From Caulobacter zeae (GTDB lineage: Bacteria > Pseudomonadota > Alphaproteobacteria > Caulobacterales > Caulobacteraceae), in the NCBI RefSeq assembly GCF_002858925.1, contig NZ_PJRS01000046.1, positions 62,001-126,000 of the forward strand: 64,000 bases of DNA, read 5' to 3'. Below are positions 63,237 to 64,000 of this stretch, in pieces. How positions within the stretch are numbered: position 1 is the first letter of the stretch; the number at the start of each line of letters is the position of its first letter. The position numbers were made by a program, and so were the translations under genes. Under the pieces are notes generated by a model. It made no database searches. It was not told where the DNA came from and saw nothing but the letters and a program-made list of their open reading frames with translations.

Positions 63237-64000
63237 TTGCGCAGTCTCATCGCCGCCGTCGAACGTCTTGACCCGCTGACCGTCTTCGGACGCGTGGCGG
63301 CCGTCAACGGCCTCCTGATCGAGGCTCGCGGCGGTCTGACGCGCCTGGCGGTCGGCGCCCGGGTCGAGATCGAGCGCATCGGCGCCCCGGTGCTGCCGGC
63401 CGAGGTCGTCGGCTTCCGCGAGACCCGCGCCCTGCTCATGCCGTTCGGCCCGGTCGAGGGCGTGGCCCCCGGCGCCGAGATCCGCATCATGCCCGAAGGC
63501 GCCACCGTGCGTCCGACCAAGGCGTGGCTGGGCCGCATCATCAACGCCTTCGGCGAGCCGATCGACGGTCTTGGCCCGCTGCCGCAAGGCGAGGTTCCCT
63601 ATCCGCTGAAGACCCCGCCGCCGCCCGCCCACGCCCGCGGCCGGGTGGGCGAGCGCCTGGACCTGGGCGTGCGGTCGATGAACGTCTTCACCACCACCTG
63701 CCGCGGCCAGCGCCTGGGCATCTTCGCCGGCTCGGGCGTCGGCAAGTCGGTGCTGCTGTCGATGCTGGCCAAGGAAGCCACCTGCGACGCCGTCGTCGTC
63801 GGCCTGATCGGCGAACGCGGCCGCGAGGTGCGCGAGTTCATCGAGGAGACCCTTGGCGAGGAAGGCCTGCGCCGCGCCATCGTCGTGGTCGCCACCTCGG
63901 ACGAGCCGGCCCTGACCCGCCGCCAGGCCGCCTACATGACCCTGGCCGTCGCCGAGTTCCTGCGCGACCAGGATCAAGAGGTCCTTTGCCTGATGGACTC
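63237..64000 (+). CDS. fliI: Flagellar export ATPase FliI, C-terminus beyond window
   Basis: Cytosolic ATPase that drives type III export of flagellar parts. The visible 254 residues begin (UUG) RSLIAAVERLDPLTVFGRV after AGGAGCCGTC. The beta-barrel N-domain is followed by the F1-like ATPase with Walker A GSGVGKS at 165-171 and the GERGREVREF segment. The UUG start is used because the family homology begins there with a good ribosome binding site. The normal length is about 440, so some 190 residues lie off the right edge. CtrA and GANTC sites lie upstream. Confidence 0.96.
   Translation, partial: MRSLIAAVERLDPLTVFGRVAAVNGLLIEARGGLTRLAVGARVEIERIGAPVLPAEVVGFRETRALLMPFGPVEGVAPGAEIRIMPEGATVRPTKAWLGRIINAFGEPIDGLGPLPQGEVPYPLKTPPPPAHARGRVGERLDLGVRSMNVFTTTCRGQRLGIFAGSGVGKSVLLSMLAKEATCDAVVVGLIGERGREVREFIEETLGEEGLRRAIVVVATSDEPALTRRQAAYMTLAVAEFLRDQDQEVLCLMD

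Overview
The window is high-GC chromosomal DNA from an alphaproteobacterium, almost certainly Caulobacter or a very close relative. The best marker is a complete CtrA response regulator at 60175-60870, which matches my memory of the Caulobacter protein almost residue for residue. Supporting markers are fliI behind a CtrA half-site and a GANTC (CcrM) site, a DUF1013/TrcR gene, an alphaproteobacterial Tol-Pal cluster, and small families typical of the class (DUF1192, DUF1465, DUF1491, DUF465). No rRNA, tRNA, CRISPR array or transposase was seen. Most genes are core functions; the accessory parts are small.

Layout. 1-3290: serine biosynthesis (serC, a small HEAGH-motif protein, serA off the left edge) behind a likely serC leader RNA. 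3385-6883: a membrane protein, a CtrA-box-preceded helical protein, a hybrid histidine kinase and a small exported protein. 6887-12035: PfpI-PhzF pair, a Tat-exported GH43 glycosidase with a LacI-type operator, a nucleotidyltransferase, a lipoprotein and thiD. 12077-18546: small conserved proteins, a quinone oxidoreductase, trcR, ubiX between two DUF465 genes, cdd, bolA and a DnaJ-domain protein. 18551-22563: exported proteins, a 460-residue helical repeat protein, a cell-cycle/sigma54 promoter region, a degenerate RNase H-like protein and mgsA. 22732-32632: GH53 galactanase, prfC, two tandem HExxH-TPR exported proteins, small conserved proteins and an exonuclease.

32803-38481: lysozyme-inhibitor-like lipoprotein, ArsR regulator with divergent membrane protein, folP, YbjN-like protein, hydrolase and ftsH. 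38558-45666: tilS, cpoB, pal, tolB, tolA, tolR, tolQ and ybgC, the envelope-constriction machine. 45716-49103: a membrane protein, then ruvB, ruvA, ruvC, with a RelE/ParE-type toxin-antitoxin pair placed between ruvB and the membrane protein and flanked by a 15-bp direct repeat. 49263-58519: M20 peptidase, nucleoside hydrolase, MgtC-like protein, CheW, alcohol dehydrogenase, EamA transporter and phospholipase C. 58516-64000: M23 peptidase, ctrA, a membrane LytTR regulator, a hydrolase and the start of fliI.

The genes join three themes: the CtrA/CcrM cell-cycle circuit (ctrA, trcR, fliI, several candidate CtrA boxes), envelope construction and turnover (Tol-Pal, M23, FtsH, MliC-like lipoprotein), and housekeeping metabolism and DNA repair. 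Three families of palindromic intergenic repeats are scattered through the gaps. The most striking structural signal is the toxin-antitoxin module that appears to have split a ruvB-downstream gene junction and duplicated the last 15 bases of ruvB.
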